From positions 868,001 through 932,000 of the forward strand of contig NZ_JACVVD010000001.1 in the NCBI RefSeq assembly GCF_014534655.1: a stretch of 64,000 bases of DNA, in the 5' to 3' direction. Under the pieces are notes generated by a model, which saw nothing but the letters and a program-made list of their open reading frames with translations, was not told the origin of the DNA and made no database searches. The number at the start of each line of letters is the position of its first letter. The first letter of the stretch is position 1. This DNA is from Paenibacillus sedimenti (GTDB lineage: Bacteria; Bacillota; Bacilli; Paenibacillales; NBRC-103111). Below are positions 17,971 to 26,920 of the stretch, piece after piece. The position numbers were made by a program, and so were the translations under genes.

Positions 17971-18003
17971 TCCGACTGCCAATGAGTCGGATCACCTTTT
18001 TGT
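17961..18003. terminator. Bidirectional terminator
   Basis: AAAAAGGTGATCCGAC pairs perfectly with GTCGGATCACCTTTTT around an 8-nt loop. It serves the methyltransferase gene (its stop codon lies in the stem) and ylaF on the other strand. Confidence 0.92.
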
Positions 18004-18027
18004 TGTTTGTCTTTTGTGGCGGCAGGA

Positions 18028-18258
18028 TTAAACGGACATTTTGAAAAATGACCAGTACGTAAATCCGCCGAAGGAAATAATCATATATCCCCAGAACAAC
18101 AATATGTAAGTGCGTTCTGATAAGCGCATATAGCCCAGAATGACGAATACGGCTGTTTGGAAAAAGAAAATCAGAGCCATCGGAATCATATTTCCAGCTA
18201 AGCTCATCAAAGCGATTACAAGTGTCCAAAAACCTAGAACCCGAAACATGCGATCCAT
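18028..18258 (-). CDS. ylaF: YlaF-like DUF5325 small membrane protein
   Basis: A 76-residue protein with two or three hydrophobic segments (VLGFWTLVIALMSLAGNM, ALIFFFQTAVFVILGYM, LLFWGYMIISFGGFTYW). Length and pattern match the DUF5325 family of YlaF, another yla-region gene. Function unknown. A G-rich site (GAGAGGGGG) lies about 12 bases before the ATG. Confidence 0.72.
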   Translation of the reverse strand: MDRMFRVLGFWTLVIALMSLAGNMIPMALIFFFQTAVFVILGYMRLSERTYILLFWGYMIISFGGFTYWSFFKMSV

Positions 18259-18562
18259 TCTCGTTATATCCCCCTCTCATACCACGTTGCACTTTTACTA
18301 CATCACATTATACCTTTTGATCCGAACAGTGTAAACCGTCAAAAGGTGACGAAATTAAAAACATTTCATCATATAAGCGTAGTATTCCATTTTATCCGAA
18401 CTCCATGTATGAGTGTCAAAAAAATTGGCAATACCATTTAGTATCAAATAGATTCTATGAACTCTAGTATGGGCATAGAAATAGTAATAATGGCACGAAT
18501 CAATTTATCCCTACTCCCTACGAATTGATTCTCTTTATTAGATGCATAGGAGGATTGACCTT
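18259..18562. other. Intergenic region between ylaF and rsfA
   Basis: About 300 bp of AT-rich DNA between divergent genes. The only clear structure is the inverted repeat at 18497-18531. A GCATA at 18473-18477 with GGCACGAATC 14 bp later is a weak sigma-F-like match for rsfA. Confidence 0.5.
18497..18531. repeat. Inverted repeat upstream of rsfA
   Basis: GAATCAATT (18497-18505) and AATTGATTC (18523-18531), perfect 9-bp arms, 17-bp spacer, ending about 30 bp before the rsfA start. Could be an operator or an mRNA hairpin. Confidence 0.5.
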
Positions 18563-19213
18563 ATGTCGGCAATTAGACAAGATGCTTGGAGCGATGAAGA
18601 CGATTTGATTTTGGCGGAGGTGACACTGCGTCACATACGAGAAGGAAGCACGCAATTATCCGCATTTGAAGAAGTGGGCGAGCGAATTGGCCGCACAGCG
18701 GCCGCATGTGGATTCCGTTGGAACAGTTTTGTTAGAAAGAAGTATGAAGCAGCCATTCAAATAGCGAAAGCACAACGTCAAAAGCGAACGCAACTCAAAA
18801 AACACGCTGCTGTCAGCATTTCCAGTTCTTCAATCGCAATGCTCGACGCCTCGGATTTGACTTCGGGCAAACCAGATTCTTTTACGGAAGAAACGCTTTC
18901 GATTGATGCGGTAATCAGATTCCTTCGTCAATGGAGAAATACGTATCAAGATATGAACAGGCATATCAAAAATTTGGAGAAAGAATTGCAGGACAAAGAA
19001 GACGAACTAGATAGGCTAGGCCGGGAGAATGACAAGCTGAACAAGCAAGTGAATGAAGTGGAAACAGACTACCGTGTCGTCAATGATGATTATAAAGCAT
19101 TAATCCAAATCATGGATCGTGCGAGAAAATTGGCCTTCCTTGTTGAAGAGGAAGAAGATGGGAAGCCGCGCTTCAAGATGGATGCAAACGGGAATTTAGA
19201 AAGAGTAGACTAA
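18563..19213 (+). CDS. rsfA: RsfA-family prespore transcription factor
   Basis: About 216 residues from the ATG at 18563, with AGGAGG upstream. The N terminus is a Myb/SANT-like DNA-binding domain (RQDAWSDEDDLILAEVTLRHI; ERIGRTAAACGFRWNSFVRKKY), diagnostic of RsfA. A linker rich in Ser follows, then a coiled coil (about residues 125-185). RsfA tunes sigma-F-dependent genes in the forespore of B. subtilis. It is a little shorter than the B. subtilis protein. Stand-alone unit with its own terminator. Confidence 0.88.
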   Translation: MSAIRQDAWSDEDDLILAEVTLRHIREGSTQLSAFEEVGERIGRTAAACGFRWNSFVRKKYEAAIQIAKAQRQKRTQLKKHAAVSISSSSIAMLDASDLTSGKPDSFTEETLSIDAVIRFLRQWRNTYQDMNRHIKNLEKELQDKEDELDRLGRENDKLNKQVNEVETDYRVVNDDYKALIQIMDRARKLAFLVEEEEDGKPRFKMDANGNLERVD

Positions 19214-19239
19214 CAAATAAACATGTAGAGCCTCAACGA

Positions 19240-19282
19240 AGCTTCGGTAAAAGGGTGATCCCCTTAAGCCGGGGCTTTTTTT
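19240..19282 (+). terminator. rsfA terminator
   Basis: Two stacked helices (AAG-CTTCGG with CCGGGG-CTT, and AAGGG with CCCTT, TGAT loop) followed by seven T. Confidence 0.8.
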
Positions 19283-19319
19283 AATAATTGAACAAGCTTT
19301 AACCTTTAGGTAGACATAA

Positions 19320-19328
19320 TGGTATAAT
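19320..19328 (+). promoter_or_regulatory. Extended -10 promoter of panE
   Basis: TGG-TATAAT with no good -35. Start of transcription would be near 19335, giving a 34-nt leader. Confidence 0.5.
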
Positions 19329-19368
19329 GTAACAAAGAAACAACGATCGTGGAGAGGATTTCGTTTAA

Positions 19369-20304
19369 ATGCGCATTATGATAGTAGGTGCAGGCTCACT
19401 AGGCTTGTTATTTGGAGCCAAGCTTTTTACGGTATGTGATCATATAACCGTTGTGACAAAAACAAGGGAACAAGCAGAGGCGCTCCGAATGCAAGGTATT
19501 AGCTTGGACGGCGATAAAGTGATCTCAACGAATTCGAATGAGCACAACATACGTTTCCAAAGCTATGATGAAAGTGTAAAAGAAGACAAACATCCGGATT
19601 TCCTTTTTGTTATGGTCAAGCAACCGGCTATTCGGGATGAATTTATCTCTTATTTGAAAGATAGTATGTCTGCCGGGACAATCGTAGTCTGTTTCCAGAA
19701 TGGAATTGGGCATGAAGAAAAGCTGATAAGCGCAGTTGGATCAGACAAGCTTCTTCTTGCTGTAACAACAGAAGCAGCGAGAAAAGAAGGTTTAACCAAG
19801 GTTGATCATACTGGCCATGGTATTACATATCTAGGTTCATTGACTAGAAAAGGCGGGCCGCCCCAAGCATCGCAAATTTTGTTGCAGGATTTATTAAAGA
19901 CGGCAGGAATTGAAGCCGAAGTGTCGAATGAGATGGAAGTACGGATTTGGAGCAAGTTGATCATGAATGCAGTGATCAATCCGCTTACCGCTATTTTGCG
20001 TGTGAGAAATGGAGAATTGTTGGAGTCGCCGTGGGCCATGTCGCTTATGCGCGAGCTTTACGATGAAGCGATGCTCGTTGCAGGTGCAAAAGGTATTGAA
20101 CTGCCTGATAACCTATGGAAAACGCTGCTGCATGTTTGTAAAGCAACCGCTCAGAATCATTCCTCGATGCTTCAGGATCTAATGCAAGCCAAGGGCACGG
20201 AAATTGACAGCATGAATGGCAGCTTGCTGCGTATCGCTAAAGAGTTGAAGCTGGAGCTTGCTGTCCACCAAACCGTCTATTGTGTCGTGAAAGCCCTTGA
20301 ATAA
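19369..20304 (+). CDS. panE: 2-dehydropantoate 2-reductase
   Basis: A 311-residue ketopantoate reductase, which reduces ketopantoate to pantoate with NADPH for pantothenate/CoA synthesis. The N-terminal dinucleotide fold has VGAGSLGLLFGAKL; FQNGIGHEE near residue 105 and the catalytic helix with WSKLIMNAVINPLTA near residue 187 are as expected. ATG has GAGAGGA upstream. It is followed by yllA as in the B. subtilis panE-yllA-bshC order. Confidence 0.93.
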   Translation: MRIMIVGAGSLGLLFGAKLFTVCDHITVVTKTREQAEALRMQGISLDGDKVISTNSNEHNIRFQSYDESVKEDKHPDFLFVMVKQPAIRDEFISYLKDSMSAGTIVVCFQNGIGHEEKLISAVGSDKLLLAVTTEAARKEGLTKVDHTGHGITYLGSLTRKGGPPQASQILLQDLLKTAGIEAEVSNEMEVRIWSKLIMNAVINPLTAILRVRNGELLESPWAMSLMRELYDEAMLVAGAKGIELPDNLWKTLLHVCKATAQNHSSMLQDLMQAKGTEIDSMNGSLLRIAKELKLELAVHQTVYCVVKALE

Positions 20305-20319
20305 GTAGGTGATTTGTTA

Positions 20320-20718
20320 ATGAGCTTCATAATGAACTTCTTTTCGACGATTTATGCTATTTTTGCAGTTGCTCCATTTATCACTTTTGTAATTCTATGG
20401 TTTATTGTTTACTTCTTTTTAAAAGACAAGAAAATAACGACAAGACTGACGATGGATATCACGACTGTATTTCTCATTGGTTCCGTCTCTTTAATGTGGA
20501 ATCAATTGTTTCAGTCTACGTTTGGTTTCTGGCTGATTATGTTGGTTCTATTGATCTCATTTGGGATAATTGGCGGCTACCAAACCCATTTGAAAGGGAA
20601 GACCGAACTATTAAAAGTGAGCCGCGTCGTATGGAGATTAAGCTTTCTGGGACTTTCGGCGCTCTATATCGTTTTGTTCCTACTGAATATCGGAAAAAAT
20701 TTTATTTTTTCGACATAA
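20320..20718 (+). CDS. yllA: YllA-like DUF3397 membrane protein
   Basis: About 132 residues from the ATG at 20320 behind GTAGGTGA. Four hydrophobic segments (APFITFVILWFIVYFFL; TVFLIGSVSLMW; FWLIMLVLLISFGIIGG; FLGLSALYIVLFLLNI). Size and position after panE match the DUF3397 family. Function unknown. In B. subtilis bshC follows; here the opp operon lies between. Confidence 0.82.
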   Translation: MSFIMNFFSTIYAIFAVAPFITFVILWFIVYFFLKDKKITTRLTMDITTVFLIGSVSLMWNQLFQSTFGFWLIMLVLLISFGIIGGYQTHLKGKTELLKVSRVVWRLSFLGLSALYIVLFLLNIGKNFIFST

Positions 20719-20891
20719 TCATTCAAGAAAGTGCTTACATATCTTCGTGAAATTAGTTCAATTGTAATATTTTTTTGAGAATTGTAGAAAATAACAAAGA
20801 AATTCATATAGATTTTATTGACCGTTGGTTGTATAATTAGAAACCGTGAGAACCATTTCTCAATATTATTTTAACAAAGGTAAATTAACGC

Positions 20892-20919
20892 TGGACATTA
20901 TTTTGCAATATGTTATAAT
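20892..20919 (+). promoter_or_regulatory. Sigma-A promoter of oppABCDF
   Basis: TGGACA (20892-20897, five of six), 16-bp spacer, perfect TATAAT (20914-20919). Start of transcription near 20926. Confidence 0.65.
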
Positions 20920-21006
20920 TCCTTGCGTATACTCTAGTAATTTTTTTTACCAGAGAATTTTGTTAGATAATGTGACATGATAATGAGAGTTCACGGCTAC
21001 AAAATT

Positions 21007-21070
21007 CACCTTCGGGTTCTCGGTGTTAAGTTTATGTTAGTAAAACTATCACAACACCTGACCATAAACT
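21007..21070 (+). promoter_or_regulatory. oppA leader with competing helices
   Basis: AGTTTATG (21029-21036) pairs perfectly with CATAAACT (21063-21070). GGTGTT (21022-21027) can pair with AACACC (21053-21058), which crosses that helix, or its first four bases can pair with CACC (21007-21010). These pairings exclude each other or form a pseudoknot just before the oppA ribosome site. Confidence 0.35.
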
Positions 21071-21101
21071 AGATATACATAATTTTAAAGGAGGAGTTTT
21101 A

Positions 21102-22787
21102 ATGAAAGCGACAAAGTGGGTTTCAACAGCAGTAGCTCTTACTCTTATGGGTAGCGTTGCAATTGGTTGTGCTAAAAGTGGTGAAACACCAACTGCTTCA
21201 CCGGCTGGGGATGCAAAAGGAACTGCTGCGCCAGCGGCTTCCAACAAACCGCAAGAAATCAAAATCAACTTCAGTGCAGAGCCGCCAGTATTGGATAACT
21301 CCAAATCCACAGCTAACGCAGCGTTCACGATGATTAACGCATTTAACGAAGGTTTGTACCGTGAAGACAAAGATGGTAAGCCGACTCCAGGTCTTGCAAA
21401 AGACTTCCCTAAAATTTCTGCTGACGGTTTGACTTACACGATCGACATTCGCGACAATGCTACATGGTCCGATGGTCAACCGGTGAAAGCGCAAGATTTC
21501 GTATACTCCTTCAAGCGTACGCTTGATCCGGCAACAAAAGCTCAATACAGCTTTATCGTTGCTTGGATTAAAGGCGGAGAAGCGGTAACTAAAGCTAAAA
21601 CTCCTGAAGACGTTAAAAAAGCACAAGATGCTCTTGGCGTAAAAGCGATTAGCGACAAACAACTGGAAATCAAACTTGAAAAACCGGTTGCTTTCTTTAC
21701 AGGATTGCTTGCATTCCCTGTATTCTTCCCGCAACGTGAAGACATCGTTACTAAATATGGCGACAAATACGGCGCTGACGCTGATAAAGTTATCGGTGCT
21801 GGTCCGTTCAAATTGACTAAATGGGAACATGAACAAACCCTTGAGCTTGTTAAAAACGACAAGTACTGGGATGCAGCTAACGTGAAGTTGACTAAAGCAA
21901 CTGTCAACATCGTGAAAGATACAAACACTGGTTTGAACCTTTACGAAACAGATGCAGCTGATTTGACTGAAATTAAAGGCGATCAGTTGAAACTATACGC
22001 AGGAAAGCCGGACAGCACGCCAAAAAGAGAGTTAACTAACGCTTACGTTATGTACCAAACGAAAAAAGTGCCTGCTCTTGCTAACAAAAAGATCCGTCAA
22101 GCGCTTGGTATGGCAATCGACCGTCAAGCATTCGTAGATACAGTTCTTGCTAACGGTTCCGTAGCATCTACAGGTCTTGTACCTGCTGGTACTGCAGATG
22201 GCGCTGGCGGCGACTTCCGTAAATCTGCAGGCGAGACACAACCTAAGTTTGATGCGGCTAAAGCTAAACAACTGTTCGATGAAGGTTTGAAAGAGCTAGG
22301 CGTGACAGCTCTTCCTAAGCTGAAAATCAATGCTGACGATACAGAGACAGCTAAAAAGTCGCTTGAATTCATCTTGGCTCAATGGAAACAAAACCTTGGA
22401 TTCGAAGCGGTAGCTAATCCGCTTCCGCATGCTCTGCGTATCGAACTTTCCTCCAAGAAAGATTTCGAAATGGTACTTTCCCTCTGGGGCGCTGACTACA
22501 ACGATCCAATGACATTTATTGATATGTGGGTAACCGGCGGCGAGTTTGACGAAGGCGACTACAGCAACCCGCAATACGATGCTTTAGTTAAACAAGCTCA
22601 AACGGAAACTGATGCTTCCAAGCGTGCGAAAGCTATGATCGAAGCTGAGAAAATCTTGATGGACGATCAAGGTATTACGCCACTCTACTTCCGTACACGT
22701 GCTTACGTGAAAAAGCCTAACATTGAAGGATTGCTGCTTCCTTCCTTCGGTAAGGAATGGGAACTGAAGTGGACTTCCGTTAAGTAA
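21102..22787 (+). CDS. oppA: Oligopeptide ABC transporter substrate-binding lipoprotein
   Basis: A 561-residue solute-binding protein of the SBP_bac_5 family, with the lipobox AIGC (Cys near residue 23) and a low-complexity linker before the fold. Family hallmarks: YTIDIRDNATWSDGQPVKAQDF and GAGPFKLTKWEH. OppA captures peptides outside the membrane and hands them to OppBC; in Bacillus it also takes up signalling peptides for sporulation and competence. Strong site AAAGGAGGAG before the ATG. A terminator-like hairpin follows before oppB, consistent with OppA being made in excess. Confidence 0.93.
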   Translation: MKATKWVSTAVALTLMGSVAIGCAKSGETPTASPAGDAKGTAAPAASNKPQEIKINFSAEPPVLDNSKSTANAAFTMINAFNEGLYREDKDGKPTPGLAKDFPKISADGLTYTIDIRDNATWSDGQPVKAQDFVYSFKRTLDPATKAQYSFIVAWIKGGEAVTKAKTPEDVKKAQDALGVKAISDKQLEIKLEKPVAFFTGLLAFPVFFPQREDIVTKYGDKYGADADKVIGAGPFKLTKWEHEQTLELVKNDKYWDAANVKLTKATVNIVKDTNTGLNLYETDAADLTEIKGDQLKLYAGKPDSTPKRELTNAYVMYQTKKVPALANKKIRQALGMAIDRQAFVDTVLANGSVASTGLVPAGTADGAGGDFRKSAGETQPKFDAAKAKQLFDEGLKELGVTALPKLKINADDTETAKKSLEFILAQWKQNLGFEAVANPLPHALRIELSSKKDFEMVLSLWGADYNDPMTFIDMWVTGGEFDEGDYSNPQYDALVKQAQTETDASKRAKAMIEAEKILMDDQGITPLYFRTRAYVKKPNIEGLLLPSFGKEWELKWTSVK

Positions 22788-22816
22788 TAGTCGGAAAAGT
22801 ACGATTGCATCATGAG

Positions 22817-22853
22817 AAGAGGCCGTTCGCACCTCGTGGGAGCGGCCTCTTTT
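22817..22853 (+). terminator. Attenuating terminator between oppA and oppB
   Basis: AAGAGGCCG pairs with CGGCCTCTT around an 18-nt loop and is followed by a short T-run. Probably partial, lowering expression of the membrane and ATPase genes relative to oppA. Confidence 0.75.
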
Positions 22854-22893
22854 AAATTTCTTGGATCATAAAACTAATATAAGGAGGAGCACT

Positions 22894-23826
22894 ATGGTTA
22901 AGTTCATTCTTCGCCGTTTCTTATATGCGCTTATTACGTTATGGCTTATTTCAACGTTTACATTCGTTTTGATGAAAAACTTGCCTGGGGATCCGCTGGG
23001 AGAAGGCTCTGAACGGATTCCGAAAGAAACGAAAGCGATGTTATTGAAGCAATACGGACTGGATAAGCCGTTATGGGAGCAGTATCTTACATTCTTGAAT
23101 AATATCCTTCATGGTAATCTAGGAGCTTCCTTTCAATTCCCTGCTCGTACAGTAACGGATATTATTAAACAAGCATTTCCTTCTTCCCTTGAACTTGGGT
23201 TGATTGCGATCGCAATTGCAATAATTGTAGGTTTGTTTTTAGGTATAACAGCCGCGTTAAAACATAATAAATTCGGCGATTATACAGCTATGTTCATTGC
23301 GGTATTAGGGGTTTCAGTTCCATCCTTCGTACTTGGACCGTTACTGTCCTACTACGTTGGCGTTAAATGGGGAATTCTGCCTGCAGGTTTGTGGAAGGGA
23401 CCAAGTTACAAGATCTTACCGGCGATTGCACTTTCATTTGGTACGATTGCGATCCTGGCACGCTTGATGCGGACTTCCATGTTGGACGTTTTAAATCAGG
23501 ATTATATTAAGACAGCTAAGGCAAAAGGTCTTACCAATCTCACTGTAGTTGTTAAGCATACGATCCGTAATGCCATATTGCCGGTTATTACAATCATTGG
23601 ACCAATATTTGTAAACGTCATCACGGGTACGCTCGTTGTTGAACAAATCTTCTCTGTACCAGGTTTGGGCAAGCACTTTGTATCTTCCGTTTATTCGAAT
23701 GATTATACGATGATCTCAGGTTTGACTATCTTCTATTCAAGCATTCTTATACTAGTAATCTTCATTACAGACGTACTGTACGGCTTTATTGACCCTAGAA
23801 TTCGTCTTGGGAAAGGCGGGAAGTAA
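22894..23826 (+). CDS. oppB: Oligopeptide ABC transporter permease OppB
   Basis: About 310 residues from the ATG at 22894 (AAGGAGGAG upstream); a TTG at 22861 lacks a site. Six membrane segments, an N-terminal FILRRFLYALITLWLIST and the permease loop ending EQIFSVPGLGKHF are typical of OppB/DppB. Forms the channel with OppC. The oppC start follows its stop codon directly. Confidence 0.94.
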   Translation: MVKFILRRFLYALITLWLISTFTFVLMKNLPGDPLGEGSERIPKETKAMLLKQYGLDKPLWEQYLTFLNNILHGNLGASFQFPARTVTDIIKQAFPSSLELGLIAIAIAIIVGLFLGITAALKHNKFGDYTAMFIAVLGVSVPSFVLGPLLSYYVGVKWGILPAGLWKGPSYKILPAIALSFGTIAILARLMRTSMLDVLNQDYIKTAKAKGLTNLTVVVKHTIRNAILPVITIIGPIFVNVITGTLVVEQIFSVPGLGKHFVSSVYSNDYTMISGLTIFYSSILILVIFITDVLYGFIDPRIRLGKGGK

Positions 23827-24762
23827 ATGATGCAAACTACATCGCAAACAACCGAGAACAACAACAAGTTTGCTCCCGTTTCAAGCACATCTTTGAGTAG
23901 CGAAAGAATCGTAAGACCTTCGCTCAACTATTGGCAGGACGCATGGAGACGACTTAAGAAAAATAGACTGGCTATGGCTGGCTTAATTATACTAGTTACT
24001 TTGATGGTATTATCGATTGTTGTACCTTTTGTTTCTAGCTACGATTATCAGACGCAAAACTTGAAAATTAAAAACCAAACTCCTTCAGGCGCACACTGGT
24101 TTGGGACCGATGACTTCGGACGCGACCTATGGACGCGGGTTTGGTGGGGAACAAGAATTTCGTTGTTTATCGGGATTGTTGCTGCTTTCATTGATTTAGT
24201 CATCGGTGTCATTTATGGCGGAATCTCCGCTTATTACGGTGGTCGTGTCGATGAAGTTATGCAGCGTGCTATCGAGATTGTTTATTCTATTCCTTATCTG
24301 TTAATCGCTATTCTTCTCATTATGGTTATCGGACCAGGTATTCCGACAATTATATTGGCTATGGCCATAACGGGTTGGGTTCCAATGGCGCGGTTGGTTC
24401 GCGGTCAAATGCTTACCTTAAAAGAACAAGAGTTTGTACTTGCATCGCGTACTTTGGGCGCTTCTCCAATAAGAATTATTATGCGCAGCTTGATTCCTAA
24501 CGCGCTCGGCATTATCATCGTACAAATCACGTTTGTAGTGCCAACAGCGATTTTTACTGAAGCGTTCTTGAGCTTCATCGGTCTTGGTATTAAACCGCCG
24601 CTAGCATCGCTGGGTAACTTGCTGTCCGACGGCGCGAACTATATCCGTTTATATCCGCATCGCCTTATATTTCCTACTATCGTTTTCAGCTTAATTCTAT
24701 TAAGCTTTAACTTGTTAGGCGATGGGCTTCGCGATGCGCTTGATCCTAAAATGCGCAAGTAA
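23827..24762 (+). CDS. oppC: Oligopeptide ABC transporter permease OppC
   Basis: A 311-residue permease with the OppC N-terminal pattern (WQDAWRRLKKNRLAMAGLI), a large extracellular loop containing HWFGTDDFGRDLWTRV and the cytoplasmic coupling segment near EAFLSFIGLGIKPP. The ATG follows the oppB stop without a gap. Channel half with OppB. Confidence 0.94.
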   Translation: MMQTTSQTTENNNKFAPVSSTSLSSERIVRPSLNYWQDAWRRLKKNRLAMAGLIILVTLMVLSIVVPFVSSYDYQTQNLKIKNQTPSGAHWFGTDDFGRDLWTRVWWGTRISLFIGIVAAFIDLVIGVIYGGISAYYGGRVDEVMQRAIEIVYSIPYLLIAILLIMVIGPGIPTIILAMAITGWVPMARLVRGQMLTLKEQEFVLASRTLGASPIRIIMRSLIPNALGIIIVQITFVVPTAIFTEAFLSFIGLGIKPPLASLGNLLSDGANYIRLYPHRLIFPTIVFSLILLSFNLLGDGLRDALDPKMRK

Positions 24763-24779
24763 GAAGGGGTGAATGATAG

Positions 24780-25814
24780 ATGAGCACCAACAATAATTTG
24801 CTGGAAGTAAAAGATCTGAAAGTTTCTTTCCGTACGTATGCGGGGGAAGTTCAAGCTGTTCGCGGCGTATCTTTTTCTTTGAAAAAAGGTGAAGTATTGG
24901 CGATTGTAGGAGAATCCGGTTGCGGGAAATCCGTTACCGCGCAAACGCTCATGCGTTTAATTCCTACTCCGCCTAGCTATATAAAAAGCGGTTCGATCCT
25001 GTTTGACGGCAAAACAGATATTACGAAACTGTCTAATAAAGAGATGGAGAAAATCCGCGGCTCCGAAATGGGTATGATTTTCCAAGATCCGATGACATCG
25101 CTCAATCCAACGATGAAAATCGGCGACCAAATCACTGAAGGTTTGGTTAAGCACGAGGGCTTAACTAAAAAGGCTGCAACAGAGCGCGCAATTGAGATTC
25201 TGAAACTTGTTGGCATTAACAACCCTGAGGGTCGTATTCATCAATATCCGCATGAGCTTTCCGGCGGTATGCGACAGCGTGTGATGATTGCGATCGCGCT
25301 TGCTTGTTCGCCGAAGCTTCTTATTGCCGATGAGCCAACAACCGCTCTCGACGTAACGATTCAAGCTCAAATCATTGATTTGATGAGAACTATCTCGGAA
25401 AAAACGGACTCATCCATTATCTTAATTACCCATGACCTTGGTGTTGTGGCTGATATGGCTCAACGTGTAGTAGTTATGTATGCGGGGAAAATCGTCGAGC
25501 AAGGAACTGTTGATGAAATTTTCTATAAACCGGAGCACCCATATACCTGGGGATTGCTTCGCTCGGTTCCGCGCCTTGATACGAACAGTGATGAAGAACT
25601 GATTCCGATTCCAGGAACTCCGCCGGATCTGTTTGCACCTCCTAAGGGATGTGCGTTCGCAGCGAGATGTCCATATGCGATGAACCATTGCCTGGAAGAG
25701 GATCCTGAGCATACGAAGTTATCTGAAACGCACAGCGCCGCTTGCTGGCTGCTGCACCCTGATGCTCCAAACGTTGAACGTCCTGTAGGAGTAGGAGGTA
25801 ATCAACATGCCTAA
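24780..25814 (+). CDS. oppD: Oligopeptide ABC transporter ATPase OppD
   Basis: A 344-residue ABC ATPase: Walker A GESGCGKS near residue 42, signature LSGGMRQRV, Walker [13 protein letters not shown] and H-loop ITHDL. The C-terminal Opp/Dpp domain contains the cysteine cluster [14 protein letters not shown], which in related proteins can bind an iron-sulfur cluster. Works as a heterodimer with OppF. Overlaps oppF by 8 bp. Confidence 0.94.
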   Translation: MSTNNNLLEVKDLKVSFRTYAGEVQAVRGVSFSLKKGEVLAIVGESGCGKSVTAQTLMRLIPTPPSYIKSGSILFDGKTDITKLSNKEMEKIRGSEMGMIFQDPMTSLNPTMKIGDQITEGLVKHEGLTKKAATERAIEILKLVGINNPEGRIHQYPHELSGGMRQRVMIAIALACSPKLLIADEPTTALDVTIQAQIIDLMRTISEKTDSSIILITHDLGVVADMAQRVVVMYAGKIVEQGTVDEIFYKPEHPYTWGLLRSVPRLDTNSDEELIPIPGTPPDLFAPPKGCAFAARCPYAMNHCLEEDPEHTKLSETHSAACWLLHPDAPNVERPVGVGGNQHA

Positions 25815-26763
25815 TCAATCCATTTTGGAAATTCGCAACATGAAGAAGCATTTTAATCTTGGCGGCGGCAAAATATTGAAAGCCGTTGACAATTTTTCAA
25901 TAGAGATTAACCGCGGCGAGACTTTCGGTCTCGTTGGAGAGTCCGGTTGCGGTAAATCGACAGCAGGAAGAACGATCATCAAGCTTTATGACGCAACGGC
26001 TGGCGAAGTGCTTTTCAACGGTGAGAATGTTCACCAAATGAAAGGCAAGAAGTTGAAAGATTTTAACCGCAATATGCAGATGGTATTCCAAGATCCTTAC
26101 GCATCCTTGAACCCGCGTATGACAGTTGGAAATATTATTGCTGAAGGCATCGACATTCACGGTCTTTATAAAGGCGCACAGCGTAAAGAAAAAGTTATGG
26201 AATTGCTTCGCGCTGTCGGCTTGAATGATGAGCACGCTAACCGTTTCCCGCATGAGTTTTCAGGCGGTCAACGTCAGCGTATCGGGATTGCCCGCGCACT
26301 TGCGATCGAGCCGCAATTTATTATTGCGGATGAGCCGATTTCCGCACTGGACGTATCCGTACAAGCGCAAGTCGTGAACTTGTTCAAACGCCTGCAAAAA
26401 GAGCGCGGCTTGACTTACTTGTTCATCGCGCATGACCTAGCAATGGTGAAGCATATTTCTGATCGTATCGGCGTTATGTACTTGGGTAACCTCGTAGAGG
26501 TCACTACATCCGACGATCTATATGCAAAACCGCTGCATCCGTATACGCAATCCCTGCTCTCCGCGATCCCGATTCCGGATCCGGAAGTGGAGCGTACACG
26601 CGAGCGCATCATTCTTCAGGGAGATGTACCAAGCCCATTGAATCCGCCAAGCGGATGTCCGTTCCGCACGCGTTGCCCGAAAGCAATGCCGGAATGTGCA
26701 GCTTCGATGCCGGCAACCAAGGAAGTAGAGCCTGGCCACTTCGTAGCATGTCATTTGTATTAA
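25807..26763 (+). CDS. oppF: Oligopeptide ABC transporter ATPase OppF
   Basis: A 318-residue ABC ATPase: Walker A GESGCGKS, signature [15 protein letters not shown], Walker [13 protein letters not shown], and the C-terminal cysteine cluster [14 protein letters not shown]. The ribosome site GTAGGAGGT lies inside oppD. Last gene of the operon, closed by a terminator 10 bp downstream. Confidence 0.94.
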   Translation: MPNQSILEIRNMKKHFNLGGGKILKAVDNFSIEINRGETFGLVGESGCGKSTAGRTIIKLYDATAGEVLFNGENVHQMKGKKLKDFNRNMQMVFQDPYASLNPRMTVGNIIAEGIDIHGLYKGAQRKEKVMELLRAVGLNDEHANRFPHEFSGGQRQRIGIARALAIEPQFIIADEPISALDVSVQAQVVNLFKRLQKERGLTYLFIAHDLAMVKHISDRIGVMYLGNLVEVTTSDDLYAKPLHPYTQSLLSAIPIPDPEVERTRERIILQGDVPSPLNPPSGCPFRTRCPKAMPECAASMPATKEVEPGHFVACHLY

Positions 26764-26772
26764 ACCATCTAG

Positions 26773-26797
26773 AGCCGTCCCGAAAGGGGCGGCTTTT
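26773..26797 (+). terminator. opp operon terminator
   Basis: A 9-bp stem (AGCCGTCCC with GGGGCGGCT) with a GAAA tetraloop, then TTTT. Confidence 0.85.
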
Positions 26798-26840
26798 CGT
26801 CGTGATTAGGACTTGAAATGTAATTGAAATAAATACAGTT

Positions 26841-26869
26841 TTGACGATTGCCGGTCATACGTGTACAAT
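26841..26869 (+). promoter_or_regulatory. Sigma-A promoter of bshC
   Basis: TTGACG (26841-26846), 17-bp spacer, TACAAT (26864-26869). Start of transcription near 26876, so the GTG at 26861 cannot be the bshC start. Confidence 0.75.
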
Positions 26870-26920
26870 CAAAATGAAGAACGTCTTTTTATTTGGGATA
26901 AAGAGGAGACAGCGTCGCTT

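Larger units (their letters stand above)
20719..21101. other. AT-rich intergenic and long oppA leader
   Basis: 383 bp without a gene. It holds the oppA promoter (20892-20919) and a leader of about 175 nt with alternative hairpins (21007-21070). The part before 20892 is AT-rich, with two TATAAT-like boxes lacking proper -35 elements. No clear terminator for yllA is seen. Confidence 0.5.

Noticed and set aside
20775..20837. TTGAGA and TTGACC with TATAAT (20832) as a second oppA promoter
   Set aside because: Spacers are wrong (8 bp for TTGACC, more than 45 bp for TTGAGA) and there is no extended -10.
26861..26920. GTG at 26861 as bshC start
   Set aside because: It lies within the TTGACG-17-TACAAT promoter, before the start of transcription, and has no ribosome site.
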